A DNA stretch of 33,200 bases from Actinomycetes bacterium (GCA_030621865.1 JAUXGW010000008.1:1-33200), one strand, 5' to 3'; shown: positions 8,530-17,873, counted from the first letter of the stretch. Numbers and translations: made by a program. Notes: generated by a model from the letters alone, not told the origin.

Positions 8530-8570
8530 TCCACCCGCCGCTGCGATCCACCAACCCCCGGATCAGAGGT

Positions 8571-10379
8571 TCAGGCGTAGATCTCCTCGATCTCCGACGC
8601 GAACGTGGAATTCACGCCTCGGCGCTTCAGCTTGGAGGTCGGAGTCAGAAGGTCGGAATCGGGCATCCACTCCTGGGTGAGAATCTTGACCTTCTTGACA
8701 CTTTCGGCGCTGTTGAATGCCTCCATGGACTTCTCGACACCGTCATTGATCGCTTCAATCACCCGCGGATCCTCAGCAAACTCTTCAAGGGTGGTGAACT
8801 CGATGCCGTTCTGGGCAGCCCAACCCGGAGCAACCTCTGAGTCGATGACCACCAGGGCCGACACAAACGGACGATTGTCGCCGATGGCCGCGGCCTGACC
8901 AATCAGGGGGACCGTCTTGAGAGCAGCTTCGAGGTTGGCGGGTGAGAGGTTCTTGCCACCAGCGGTGATGATCAATTCCTTCTTGCGGTCGACGATCTTG
9001 AGGTAACCGTCCTCATCGATCTCGCCGATGTCGCCGGTGTGCAGCCAACCATCTTCATCTATGGCTTCTGCGGTTTTGTCGGGGTCGTTGAGATAACCCT
9101 CGAACACGTGACCGCCCCGGCAACAGACCTCACCGTCCGGGAAGATCTTGACTTCGGTTCCCGGTATCGCAACTCCGCACATACCGGCTTTCACCTTGGT
9201 TCGTTCGAAAGTCATGGGACCGGTGTTCTCGCTCATTCCATAAACCTCGGCGAGGGGAATGCCAATGGTCCGGAACCAGGTGATGAGCGGGGCCGGGATT
9301 GGGGAAGCTCCCGTGATGGCCATCTCGATCTGATCGAAACCGACAAGTTCCCGAACCGTGCTGAAGGCAACGTCGTCCAGGAAATTGTAGGTGGCGATCT
9401 CCTCCTCGCTGGCCGTACCCCAAGTCATCTTCTCGGCGATCGGTTCCGCTGCGGCCACAGCGTCATTGAACTTCTCGGCCTTCTCCGGATCCGCTGACAA
9501 CGCGGCAGTAACTCCCGCATACAGCTTCTCCCACACGCGTGGAACTCCGAAGACGATGTTGGGATGCACCTCACCCAGATAGCTCGTGAGCTGTGACGTC
9601 TCGGGGCAGGTCGAAACCTCGAGACCGAATCCGAGCATGGAGTAATGCGAGACGATGCGTTCCGCGATGTGGGCCATGGGCAGGTAGGACACCACCCGCC
9701 TGCCTGCAATTTCTTCAGCAGTCCATCCATAGGAGCTGAGCATGGAGTCCTCGGTCCACACGATGTTTCGATTGGAGATCATCACTCCCTTGGGAGCACC
9801 GGTTGTACCCGACGTGTAGATGATCGTTGCCAGGTCATCGGGTTTCCCGACCTTGACCGCCTCGGCAAGGTCAACGGATCCCTTGCCCACAAGATCGTCG
9901 CGACCGAGAATGTCGGCCGGAGCGTCGTCGGGACGATTGAGAACAATGATGTTCTCCACCGAAGGGAGTTTGTCCCTCACCTCGAGGAATCGACTGAGAA
10001 ACGAGGAATCCTCCAGAATGGCCAACTTCGCTCCGCTGTGGTTGACCATGTAGTCGATCTGGTCAGGTGCTGAGGAGTTGTAGATCGAGATCGGGGTGGC
10101 ACCAAGCGCCAGCACCGCGACGTCGCACCAGTGGAACTCGGGGATGTTTCGCATCATCAGAACCACGCGGTCCCCGGGACCAATTCCGAGCTCCTTCAGG
10201 CCCGCCGCGGCCTTCGCCGCGTTCTCCGCAAGTTCGTCGAATGTCATCGACTTCCAGGTGTCACCGTCCATCCAGCGCAACGCTGTGTGGTCACCCACAC
10301 GCTCGACCGTCTTGAGAAAGTCGGTGGCAACCGTACGGCCTTCCACGCCTGCGTCGAGTTCTTCCTTGGTAATTGACAT
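8571..10379 (-). CDS. Long-chain fatty-acid-CoA ligase / AMP-dependent synthetase (FadD15-like)
   Basis: 'TIIYTSGTTGAPKGVMISNRN', 'YGMSENTGPMT', 'GWLHTGDIGEIDEDGYLKIVDRKKELIITAGGKNLSPANLE'. Start set to the ATG at 10379 (MSITKEELDAG), preceded by 'aggggatcaa'. Confidence 0.95.
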   Translation of the reverse strand: MSITKEELDAGVEGRTVATDFLKTVERVGDHTALRWMDGDTWKSMTFDELAENAAKAAAGLKELGIGPGDRVVLMMRNIPEFHWCDVAVLALGATPISIYNSSAPDQIDYMVNHSGAKLAILEDSSFLSRFLEVRDKLPSVENIIVLNRPDDAPADILGRDDLVGKGSVDLAEAVKVGKPDDLATIIYTSGTTGAPKGVMISNRNIVWTEDSMLSSYGWTAEEIAGRRVVSYLPMAHIAERIVSHYSMLGFGLEVSTCPETSQLTSYLGEVHPNIVFGVPRVWEKLYAGVTAALSADPEKAEKFNDAVAAAEPIAEKMTWGTASEEEIATYNFLDDVAFSTVRELVGFDQIEMAITGASPIPAPLITWFRTIGIPLAEVYGMSENTGPMTFERTKVKAGMCGVAIPGTEVKIFPDGEVCCRGGHVFEGYLNDPDKTAEAIDEDGWLHTGDIGEIDEDGYLKIVDRKKELIITAGGKNLSPANLEAALKTVPLIGQAAAIGDNRPFVSALVVIDSEVAPGWAAQNGIEFTTLEEFAEDPRVIEAINDGVEKSMEAFNSAESVKKVKILTQEWMPDSDLLTPTSKLKRRGVNSTFASEIEEIYA

Positions 10380-10568
10380 TTGATCCCCTGATTGTCTTCT
10401 TGCCGGCACAACAAGGCCGCCACTGACCACAGCGTAGGGGACCACACCACGTTTGTGCGCTCGTAAATTGGCTCTTTGCAGAGCACCTACGATTTGTGAA
10501 AACAGCATCCGGCCGAGCCCACAATCTCAGACCCAACTTTGACCTGCCGCCGCTCGCGCATCACAATC

Positions 10569-10584
10569 TTGACCAGTCGGTCAA
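10569..10584. promoter_or_regulatory. Inverted repeat, candidate TetR-type operator in a divergent intergenic region
   Basis: TTGACC-agtc-GGTCAA (6-bp perfect arms, 4-bp spacer) between the divergent acyl-CoA synthetase and thiolase genes. Confidence 0.4.
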
Positions 10585-10676
10585 CTTTGTTGCCTCCGAC
10601 CGAACGAACTGGCCGAGGCACAAAGGCACGCAGCGCAGATGCTCTGGCTGCAACAACCAAACCAAGGGAGCAGTTC

Positions 10677-11885
10677 ATGCCCGAAGCAGTAATCGTCGAC
10701 ATCGTCCGAACAGCAGGGGGGCGACGCAACGGCGCCCTGTCCGGTTGGCATCCGGTTGATCTGGCAGCGGAGACCCTCAAGGCTCTCGCCGATCGCAACG
10801 ACCTCGACCCGGCTCTGGTTGAAGACGTGATAATGGGCTGCGTCATGCAAACGGGAGGCCAGTCCCTGAATGTCGGACGTAATGCCGTCCTCGCGGCCGG
10901 TTGGCCCGAAGAAGTCCCCTCGACCACCGTGGACCGCCAGTGCGGTTCATCACAGCAGGCGGCGCACTTCGCCGCCCAGGGTGTGATGGCCGGCGCATAT
11001 GACGTGGTCGTGGCAGCAGGCGTCGAGGTGATGAGCCTCGTTCCGATGGGAGCCTCGATTGGCTCCGGATTCGGAATCCCCTTTGGTTCAGCATTCGAGC
11101 GCTACAAGGACGTCGAGTTGTATCCCGGCCAGAAAGGTCTGGTTGGTCAGGGAGTGTCCGCCGAGATCATCGCCAACGAAGCTGGACTGAGCCGCGAAGA
11201 CCTCGACGCCTTCGGTGTGCGGTCCCAGGAGCTGGCGGAACAGGCCACCCTCGAAGGTCGATTCGACAACGAGATCATCCCGGTTGTCTCCAGGATCAAG
11301 GACAAGGAAACCGGCGAGATCAAGACGCTCGGCGAGATGGTCACCCGCGACGAGGGCATCCGGCCCGGCACAACCATGGAGAGCCTGGCCAAGCTGAAGC
11401 CCGCGTTCGTACCCGATGGCAAGGTGACCGCTGGAAACAGCTCCCAGATCACCGACGGCGCTTCTGCAGCGCACATCATGTCGGCAGACAAAGCCAAGGA
11501 ACTGGGCCTCACCCCGAGAGCCCGGTTCAACACCTTTGCATTGGCCGGAGTAGACCCGGTCCGCATGCTCACCGGCCCGATCCCTTCCACCGCAAAGGCA
11601 CTCGAGAAGAGCGGCCTGAGCGTCAGTGACATCGACCACTTCGAGGTCAACGAGGCATTCGCTTCGGTGGTTCTCGCATGGGCCGGGGTCTACGAGCCGG
11701 ACATGTCGAAGGTCAACCCCAACGGTGGCGCCATCGCACTCGGACATCCGCTCGGCTGCTCCGGCACGAAGCTCATGGCCACGATGCTCAATGAGCTCGA
11801 GCGCACCGGTGGTCGTTACGGCCTCCAGACGATGTGTGAAGGTGGCGGCATGGCCAATGCCACAATCATCGAGCGCCTCGGCTGA
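10677..11885 (+). CDS. Thiolase family protein (acetyl-CoA C-acyltransferase)
   Basis: 'VDRQCGSSQQAAHFAAQGVMAG', 'NVNEAFASVV'-type 'FEVNEAFASVV', 'NPNGGAIALGHPLGCSGTKL', 'CEGGGMANATIIERL'. Start at the ATG at 10677 with SD 'aagggag'. Confidence 0.96.
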   Translation: MPEAVIVDIVRTAGGRRNGALSGWHPVDLAAETLKALADRNDLDPALVEDVIMGCVMQTGGQSLNVGRNAVLAAGWPEEVPSTTVDRQCGSSQQAAHFAAQGVMAGAYDVVVAAGVEVMSLVPMGASIGSGFGIPFGSAFERYKDVELYPGQKGLVGQGVSAEIIANEAGLSREDLDAFGVRSQELAEQATLEGRFDNEIIPVVSRIKDKETGEIKTLGEMVTRDEGIRPGTTMESLAKLKPAFVPDGKVTAGNSSQITDGASAAHIMSADKAKELGLTPRARFNTFALAGVDPVRMLTGPIPSTAKALEKSGLSVSDIDHFEVNEAFASVVLAWAGVYEPDMSKVNPNGGAIALGHPLGCSGTKLMATMLNELERTGGRYGLQTMCEGGGMANATIIERLG

Positions 11886-11935
11886 GAAACGAGTCCTTGG
11901 GGCAGACCAGGGGAAACACAGTTCAAGAACACGTC

Positions 11936-11963
11936 GAGGGACTGTCCAAGCGGATGGTCCCTC
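11936..11963 (+). terminator. Stem-loop downstream of thiolase, weak terminator candidate
   Basis: GAGGGAC-(14 nt)-GTCCCTC perfect 7-bp stem, 51 nt after the stop codon; no U-tract. Confidence 0.3.
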
Positions 11964-12085
11964 TGCGCGTCCCGCGGGTTCGCGACGTCCTGTGCGTTCG
12001 CGTCCTGTGGATCCGCGTCAGGCCCGTGCGGATCCGCCGCCGGACACGCGGCACCCAAAAGCGTAGCCCTCGGGTGCAAGCGATC

Positions 12086-12511
12086 TCACAGTTCGCTCGA
12101 GACGAGCTCCATGTCCTCCATGCAGTGCCTCGGCGGTTCCGGGTCTTCAGTTGCCGCGGAGGTCATCCGCACCTCGGTTCCACAGCTCGGACAGCGGTAC
12201 GTGAGTCGCACACGTCGCAGGGTCCCCGGATCCGGCGGGGGAGGCGGTGGTGTGGCGAACTGACGCAGGAGGAACACACCCACCGACATGATCACGACAC
12301 CCAGGAGGATCGCACCGATCACGGTGAACGCCGCAATGTCGGTGAAGATCAGGAGGGCAACGATCAACACCAACGCCAATCCGGCAGACAGAAAGACTAA
12401 CCAACGCCTGGTCGCGCCTCCAGACCCCGGCTCCGGGTCATGGCTCCCGGTTTCGGCCGTCTCGGCGGTGTCATCTGCTTCTTCCATGCATCCAACTGCT
12501 TCCTTTTTCAT
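12086..12511 (-). CDS. Small two-TM membrane protein with C-terminal zinc-ribbon, uncharacterised
   Basis: Two TM helices, then 'YRCPSCGTEVRMTSAATEDPEPPRHCMEDMELV'. The ORF track starts at TTG 12553, inside DnaA-box-like sequence; ATG 12511 or 12487 (SD-like 'aaggaag') is more plausible. Confidence 0.65.
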   Translation of the reverse strand: MKKEAVGCMEEADDTAETAETGSHDPEPGSGGATRRWLVFLSAGLALVLIVALLIFTDIAAFTVIGAILLGVVIMSVGVFLLRQFATPPPPPPDPGTLRRVRLTYRCPSCGTEVRMTSAATEDPEPPRHCMEDMELVSSEL

Positions 12512-12515
12512 TCGT

Positions 12516-12718
12516 TTACCCACAGGGAGTGGTTCTCCACAGCTTGTGGACAAATCTGGGAGTAGTCACCCGAAGTACACACTCAGCCACTCAAATGACA
12601 CGCCAGATCGCTCAACGTAACCAGATCGCCACACGAAGTGACATCGCGGCTCCCTGCAACACAATCCGTGACCACGTAACCCGTCGGCAAGATGATCCCA
12701 TCCACACCCTGTGGATAT
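12516..12718. promoter_or_regulatory. Cluster of DnaA-box-like 9-mers
   Basis: TTACCCACA (12516-12524), TTCTCCACA (12533-12541), TGTGGACAA (12545-12553, reverse of TTGTCCACA) and TGTGGATAT (12710-12718), in the intergenic region beside crgA. Confidence 0.4.
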
Positions 12719-12859
12719 GTCCCCGGAGTAGAGTTTCTCTCTGAGGGAACGACGTCGAAATGTCCGGGACCAAGTGCCCGTAGATTCCCTTGGCGGACGC
12801 AGCCCGATTCCCGTTCACTCGGAATCCCTGTCCAGTCACCTTCAGCGATCCAGTCGCCT

Positions 12860-13228
12860 TCAGCGGTACTGGGTGGCAGCCACGATTCCGGCCAGGATCG
12901 ATCCGAGACCGACCACCAGGTACCAGCCGCTGCCCGACCCTTCTGATCCCGGAAGCACTCCCATGTAATTGAGAATGATCAACGCCAGACCGATTCCCCA
13001 GAGGGCGAACATGAGAATCGGAACCCATCGAGGTGACGGACCTTTCTTGGATGCCGGTATCGGTGCCGTGTAGCGCCCCTTGGTGTCACCAACCGGTTTG
13101 ACGACCTTCTTCTTGCGCTTGGCCGAAGGTGGCAGCACTTTCTCGGACCTCGAATCGGAGGCGGGGTCACGGGACGAATCCTTCGCAGTCGCGTCGTCGC
13201 CGTCATCAATCGAATCCTGCTTCACCAT
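12860..13228 (-). CDS. crgA: Cell division protein CrgA
   Basis: Basic N-terminus plus 'SPRWVPILMFALWGIGLALIILNYMGVLPGSEGSGSGWYLVVGLGSILAGIVAATQYR', the two-TM CrgA architecture; adjacent to the TrpG-type gene and pknB as in mycobacteria. Confidence 0.9.
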   Translation of the reverse strand: MVKQDSIDDGDDATAKDSSRDPASDSRSEKVLPPSAKRKKKVVKPVGDTKGRYTAPIPASKKGPSPRWVPILMFALWGIGLALIILNYMGVLPGSEGSGSGWYLVVGLGSILAGIVAATQYR

Positions 13229-13282
13229 GGCGCACAACTTACTGGCTGGGCCCCCATCGGAACACGTCGTAGCCTCGTCACG

Positions 13283-13867
13283 GTGGCTCCGCGAATACTT
13301 GTCATCGACAACTACGACTCCTTCGTCTACAACCTCGTCCAATACATCGGTGAGCTGGGTGCGGAACCGGTGGTCCACCGCCACGACGCCATTGATGTCG
13401 CCGGTGTCGAGGCCATCGAACCTGACGGCATCTTGATCAGTCCGGGACCCGGCACTCCTGCCGATGCTGGATTGTCGAAGGACCTGATCCTGAGCTGGGG
13501 CGAGCGAGTACCGGTGTTCGGCGTCTGTCTCGGCCAGCAGTGCATCGGCGAGGCCTACGGCGGGACCGTGGTCAGGGCTCCGGAGATCGTTCACGGAAAG
13601 ACGTCGTTCATCCGCCACGACTCCAAGGGGGTGTTCGCAGGTCTTCCTGATCCCCTCGAAGCCACGCGCTACCACTCGCTCATCGTGGAACGAACCTCCG
13701 TTCCTGACTTGTTGGAGATCACGGCCGAAACCGACGACGGGTTGGTGATGGGTCTTCGGCACAAGCAGCTGCCGGTGGAGGGAGTTCAGTTCCACCCGGA
13801 ATCCGTGCTCACCGTGGCCGGCCACGAGATGATCTCGAACTTCCTGAACTCCTGCTCAACAGGCTGA
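13283..13867 (+). CDS. Anthranilate/aminodeoxychorismate synthase component II (glutamine amidotransferase)
   Basis: 'ILVIDNYDSFVYNLVQYIGELGAE', 'ISPGPGTPADAG', 'GVCLGQQCIGEAYGG', 'GVQFHPESVLT'. GTG start. Confidence 0.94.
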   Translation: MAPRILVIDNYDSFVYNLVQYIGELGAEPVVHRHDAIDVAGVEAIEPDGILISPGPGTPADAGLSKDLILSWGERVPVFGVCLGQQCIGEAYGGTVVRAPEIVHGKTSFIRHDSKGVFAGLPDPLEATRYHSLIVERTSVPDLLEITAETDDGLVMGLRHKQLPVEGVQFHPESVLTVAGHEMISNFLNSCSTG

Positions 13868-13893
13868 CGGGGGCGCGGCACCGATTACGTGTA

Positions 13894-14928
13894 CTAGGGC
13901 GGGGCCACGGTGGACGTCGTCGTGGGCGCCGGAGGAGTCGGGTCGACTCCGATCACGATCTCCACAGGTGTGGCACCCGGAACATCTGAATCCACGATGA
14001 TTCCCTGGGAGATGACACGTCCGTTGCGCGTGTCGCCGGGCGGAATGCGGACTCGGCGCACCAGCGCCTGGAGATCCGCCGCTTCCAGCGCTTCCACCGC
14101 GGTTTCCTCGAGCAGACCTGTCACGCCGGGCACACGCACAGTCGGTTCCGGCGAAGACACCACCAACTTCACATCGGAGCCGCGCTGAACGCTGCTTTGA
14201 GCAGCGGGACTTGTGGACAACACGGTTCCAATTTCCGTGTCGGGTTCATAACTGTGGGTGACGACCGGAACGAGTTCGAGTCTCCCCAGTGTCTGGAGCA
14301 CCTCCACTGCGGGTAGTCCCTCGGCGGCAGGGATGGTGCGGGGCGCCGGGCCGGTCGAAACCTTCAACACCACGGTTCCAGAAGGACCACTGCGCTCACC
14401 CGCCCGGGGACTCGAGGACACAACCTCGCCCACGCGAACTTCCTCTGAATACACCGATTCCGTCTCCGATTTCAGTCCGTTGGCCGCCACCAGCGCGGAA
14501 GCTTCAGCGGCCTGCTGACCGACGGTTTCAGGAACGATCGGACCGGCGGCTCCGGTGGAAACCGTCGCTACTATCGGTGAGCCCTCTTCCAGAATCGCGC
14601 CGGCAATCGGCCGTTGCGAGAACACCACGCCGGCCGGGAACACATCGTTCGGAATCTCCTCAACGACCATGATGAGACCTGAACCTTCCACCATCTTTCG
14701 AGCCTCATCCTCCGTGGCGCCCCACAAGACCGGAACCTCGACATCGGTGATCTCAACCCGTCTGTCCGCATCGCCCATCGCCGAGGTGAAGCCGATCCAC
14801 GTGAGGATCAGCACCAGGAGCAAGCTGACCATCGCGATTCCAGTGGCCACCGGATGACGGCGACCGTCCACGTCCTCTGGCCGGCCGATCTCGGTAACCC
14901 GAGGTTGTTTCTCAGCCACGGGACACAT
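13894..14928 (-). CDS. Membrane-anchored PASTA-domain protein without kinase domain (about 4 repeats)
   Basis: One TM ('GIAMVSLLLVLILTWIGFTSAM') followed by four units of roughly 65-70 aa ending in 'VGEVVSSSPRAGERSGPSGTVVLKVSTG'-type PASTA signatures; Thr/Pro-rich tail. Overlaps the preceding gene by 17 bp (alternative GTG start at 14919). Confidence 0.82.
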   Translation of the reverse strand: MCPVAEKQPRVTEIGRPEDVDGRRHPVATGIAMVSLLLVLILTWIGFTSAMGDADRRVEITDVEVPVLWGATEDEARKMVEGSGLIMVVEEIPNDVFPAGVVFSQRPIAGAILEEGSPIVATVSTGAAGPIVPETVGQQAAEASALVAANGLKSETESVYSEEVRVGEVVSSSPRAGERSGPSGTVVLKVSTGPAPRTIPAAEGLPAVEVLQTLGRLELVPVVTHSYEPDTEIGTVLSTSPAAQSSVQRGSDVKLVVSSPEPTVRVPGVTGLLEETAVEALEAADLQALVRRVRIPPGDTRNGRVISQGIIVDSDVPGATPVEIVIGVDPTPPAPTTTSTVAPP

Positions 14929-15826
14929 CGATCTTCACCACTGTCCCGCCGGGGACCTCGGTGCCGGCAGCCGGATCCAGCGCGGACACCACCCCGGGAG
15001 TTGCTTCAGCGTTGATCACGCTGGCCACAAGCCCCGCCGCCTGCAGAAGGTCCACAGAATCCTGTTGCGGCGACCCAACCAGATCCGGAATCATCACGGG
15101 TGCACCCCCGGCCGAAACGACCAGGTTCACCGCTGAATCCCGTTCCACGATTTCGCCCGCTGACGGAGAGGTCTCCAGAACCACTCCCGGCTCTTCATCG
15201 GATTCCTGTTCGGACACATCCCCGGCAACGAGGCCGGCCACACCCAGCGCGTAGGCCGCTCCCTCACCCGACAATCGGAGGATGTCTGGAACCTCCCGGG
15301 GAACCGGACCGATGGACACCACGAAACGCACTGCGTCGGAGGCCGTGACGACCTTGCCGGGTTCTGGAGTCTGTTCGATCACAAATCCCGCGGCGAACTC
15401 CTCATTGAGGATCTCTTCCACCGAGAACTCCACACCAGCTTCCTCGAGCACTGGGGCCACTTCCGTGATCGGTCTGCCGACCGCGTCGGGCATCTCCACC
15501 CTCGTGATGCCGGCGCTGACGACGACCTCGACTCTGGTGCCCGCTCGCACCTCGACTCCCGGCGCGGGATCTTGGGAAATCACCGCACCACGCGGTGCGG
15601 TCAGGCTGAACGCTGTGGAGATTTCGCTGGTCAATCCCACTGACTCCAGATCCGCCTCAGCGCGGGGCTGGGCCAGACCACCGAGATCCGGAACGACGAC
15701 GATCGGAGCACGACCCAGAATCGCATCAACGGGATGAAGCGTGGGTGAGAGCCCGAAAAGAAGGGCTCCACCAGTGGCCACGAGGAGCGCTGTGACCACT
15801 GCCACGGTTCCGCGCGGCCACCCCAT
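14912..15826 (-). CDS. Membrane-anchored PASTA-domain protein without kinase domain (4 repeats)
   Basis: N-terminal TM 'GTVAVVTALLVATGGALLFGL', then 'VVVPDLGGLAQPRAEADLESVGL...GAVISQDPAPGVEVRAGTRVEVVVSAG' and three more PASTA units. Starts 1 bp after the pknB stop codon. Confidence 0.87.
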   Translation of the reverse strand: MGWPRGTVAVVTALLVATGGALLFGLSPTLHPVDAILGRAPIVVVPDLGGLAQPRAEADLESVGLTSEISTAFSLTAPRGAVISQDPAPGVEVRAGTRVEVVVSAGITRVEMPDAVGRPITEVAPVLEEAGVEFSVEEILNEEFAAGFVIEQTPEPGKVVTASDAVRFVVSIGPVPREVPDILRLSGEGAAYALGVAGLVAGDVSEQESDEEPGVVLETSPSAGEIVERDSAVNLVVSAGGAPVMIPDLVGSPQQDSVDLLQAAGLVASVINAEATPGVVSALDPAAGTEVPGGTVVKIDVSRG

Positions 15827-15827
15827 G

Positions 15828-17753
15828 TCAGGGGGAGGAGGTAGTGGTTGATGACGAGCTGGTGGTTGAACCCGCCACGCCCACCAGAAGCTTCACTGTG
15901 GAGCCAACCGTCACGTTGGTACCACCGGTGGGGTTCTGTGACAGAACCCGCCCAACTGCAGGGTCACCCGGAGGCACGGTCTGGGTGGTCACCGTGGATT
16001 TCAATCCACTGTTGGACAAAGTCTGCACGGCCGTCGCCTCTTCTTGATTGCGCACGTCCGGAACACTCACGGTCTGGGAACCACTGGACACAACCACGGT
16101 GACGGTTGAGCCCTTGGCCACTGACGAACCGGCGGAAGGGTCCGTCCGAATCACGCGGCCCGAGGACACTGACGAACTCGACTCCTCGATTGGACCACCG
16201 ACGAGGAATCCAAGCCGCTGCAGTTCGGACTGGGCAGAAGCGAGCGTGGAACCTGTCAGATCGGGGACTGTCTCTTCCCCCGCTCCCTTGGAAACGAACA
16301 TCTTCACCGAGGAGTCAACTTCCACCTCGGTTCCGGGCGGGGGATCCTGACCTGAAACGATGCCTGGCTCACGGTCCGGGTCTTCAATGGATTCCACAGT
16401 CCAGCGAAGGCCGACTTCGGCCAGAATCCGTTGGGCTTCCGCCTCCGGCATGTTCGAGATGTCCGGAACGGCCACGAGCTCGGGCTCGCCGCTCACGGTG
16501 AGGACCACGGTCGAACCCTTGTCTGTTTCAGTGCCTTCCCTCGGATCCTGATCGGTGACCCGACCCGGTTCCACATCGGATTCCGGATCGTCGACGACCT
16601 CCACCTTGAAATCGTCTTGTTCGAGCGTTTCACGCGCGTCGACAACCTTCAGGCCGATCACATCGGGCACCGTGACCTGGGACTCGCTGAGGTCATTCGC
16701 CAACCAGAACAGGAATCCAGCGAGCAACGCCAGCAGCACGAACAGACCGGCCAAGAACCAAGCTGTTCGAGACTTGGTCGGCTCATCCTCTTCCAGTTCC
16801 TCGGGCTGCGGCTCCACCGAAGGCTGCACGGTGGTTGCGGCTGCCGCCGCTGCTGTGACGGCAAGAGCACCGACCATGAGTGCTGTCATGTCCCGTTCGG
16901 CGTTCGTGGGTTCACCCCGCGCATAACGCGCCAGGTCAGCTCGGAGTTCTTCCGCCGTGGCGTACCGCTCCGCTGGATCCTTGCGGAGCAACTTCATGAT
17001 TATGGCGTTCACCGGATCCGGGAGATCAGGGATGATCGTGTTCGGAGCGGGCGGCTCATCCTGAACGTGTTTGTACGCGATGGCGAGTGGTGAGTTCCCC
17101 GTGAAGGGCGTGCGGCCCGTTGCCATTTCGTAGAAGACCACGCCGAGTGAATACAGGTCCGAGCGCGGGTCGACCGGAAGTCCCTGAGCTTGCTCCGGAG
17201 AGAAGTAGGTGGCAGTCCCCATCACCGAGCCGGTCTGGGTGAGGTCTTCGTCAACCGACGACAATGCCCTGGCGATACCGAAGTCCGTGACCTTGGCGTC
17301 CCCACTGGCGGTGAGGAGCACATTGCCCGGCTTCACGTCGCGGTGAACGATGCCGCGAGCATGAGCAAATCCAAGAGCGGCGGCCACTTCGGAGGTGATT
17401 TCTGCGGCCCTGCGCGGGTGCAGTGCTCCATCGCGTCGGATCACCTGGGACAGGGACGGACCATCGATGTACTCCATCACGATGAAGTAGGTGCCGTCGT
17501 GGGCGCCCCAGTCGTAGACACCCACGATGTTGGCGTGAGCAAGGCTTGCTGCGGCCTGGGCTTCGCGGCGGAATCGCTCCACAAATGTGGGATCCGCTGC
17601 GAACTCCGGAACGAGTTCCTTCACCGCCACGGGCCGGTCCAGCATCCGGTCGGTCGCCAGATATACCTGGGCCATGCCTCCACGGGCCAGTCGATTGTGA
17701 ATCTCGTATCGGCCCCCCAGAACGCGGAGGTCTTCGTCAGCCATACAAGCCAC
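15828..17753 (-). CDS. pknB: Serine/threonine protein kinase PknB with four extracellular PASTA domains
   Basis: 'LARGGMAQVYLATDRMLDRPVAVKEL', 'GIVHRDVKPGNVLL', 'VTDFGIARAL', TM helix, then four PASTA repeats and a Ser/Thr-rich tail. Confidence 0.96.
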   Translation of the reverse strand: MACMADEDLRVLGGRYEIHNRLARGGMAQVYLATDRMLDRPVAVKELVPEFAADPTFVERFRREAQAAASLAHANIVGVYDWGAHDGTYFIVMEYIDGPSLSQVIRRDGALHPRRAAEITSEVAAALGFAHARGIVHRDVKPGNVLLTASGDAKVTDFGIARALSSVDEDLTQTGSVMGTATYFSPEQAQGLPVDPRSDLYSLGVVFYEMATGRTPFTGNSPLAIAYKHVQDEPPAPNTIIPDLPDPVNAIIMKLLRKDPAERYATAEELRADLARYARGEPTNAERDMTALMVGALAVTAAAAAATTVQPSVEPQPEELEEDEPTKSRTAWFLAGLFVLLALLAGFLFWLANDLSESQVTVPDVIGLKVVDARETLEQDDFKVEVVDDPESDVEPGRVTDQDPREGTETDKGSTVVLTVSGEPELVAVPDISNMPEAEAQRILAEVGLRWTVESIEDPDREPGIVSGQDPPPGTEVEVDSSVKMFVSKGAGEETVPDLTGSTLASAQSELQRLGFLVGGPIEESSSSVSSGRVIRTDPSAGSSVAKGSTVTVVVSSGSQTVSVPDVRNQEEATAVQTLSNSGLKSTVTTQTVPPGDPAVGRVLSQNPTGGTNVTVGSTVKLLVGVAGSTTSSSSTTTSSP

Positions 17754-17873
17754 ACGATAGGCGTCGGCGAGCTGACCAATCGGACATCACTCGGCGTTGA
17801 TCAGACGTTCCGCCGCCAAGGGTTCTGAGGGAACCAAGGGATCCGAGCAGGCCAATGGAGCCGAGATCCCGCA

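Noticed and set aside
8526-8566. CTGATCC...GGATCAG inverted repeat between the convergent lipoprotein and acyl-CoA synthetase genes
   Set aside because: 7-bp arms with a 27-nt loop and no U-tract; too weak to call a terminator.
11897-12400. 167-aa + strand ORF after thiolase
   Set aside because: Arg/His-rich, overlaps the zinc-ribbon membrane gene on the other strand, no motif or SD support.
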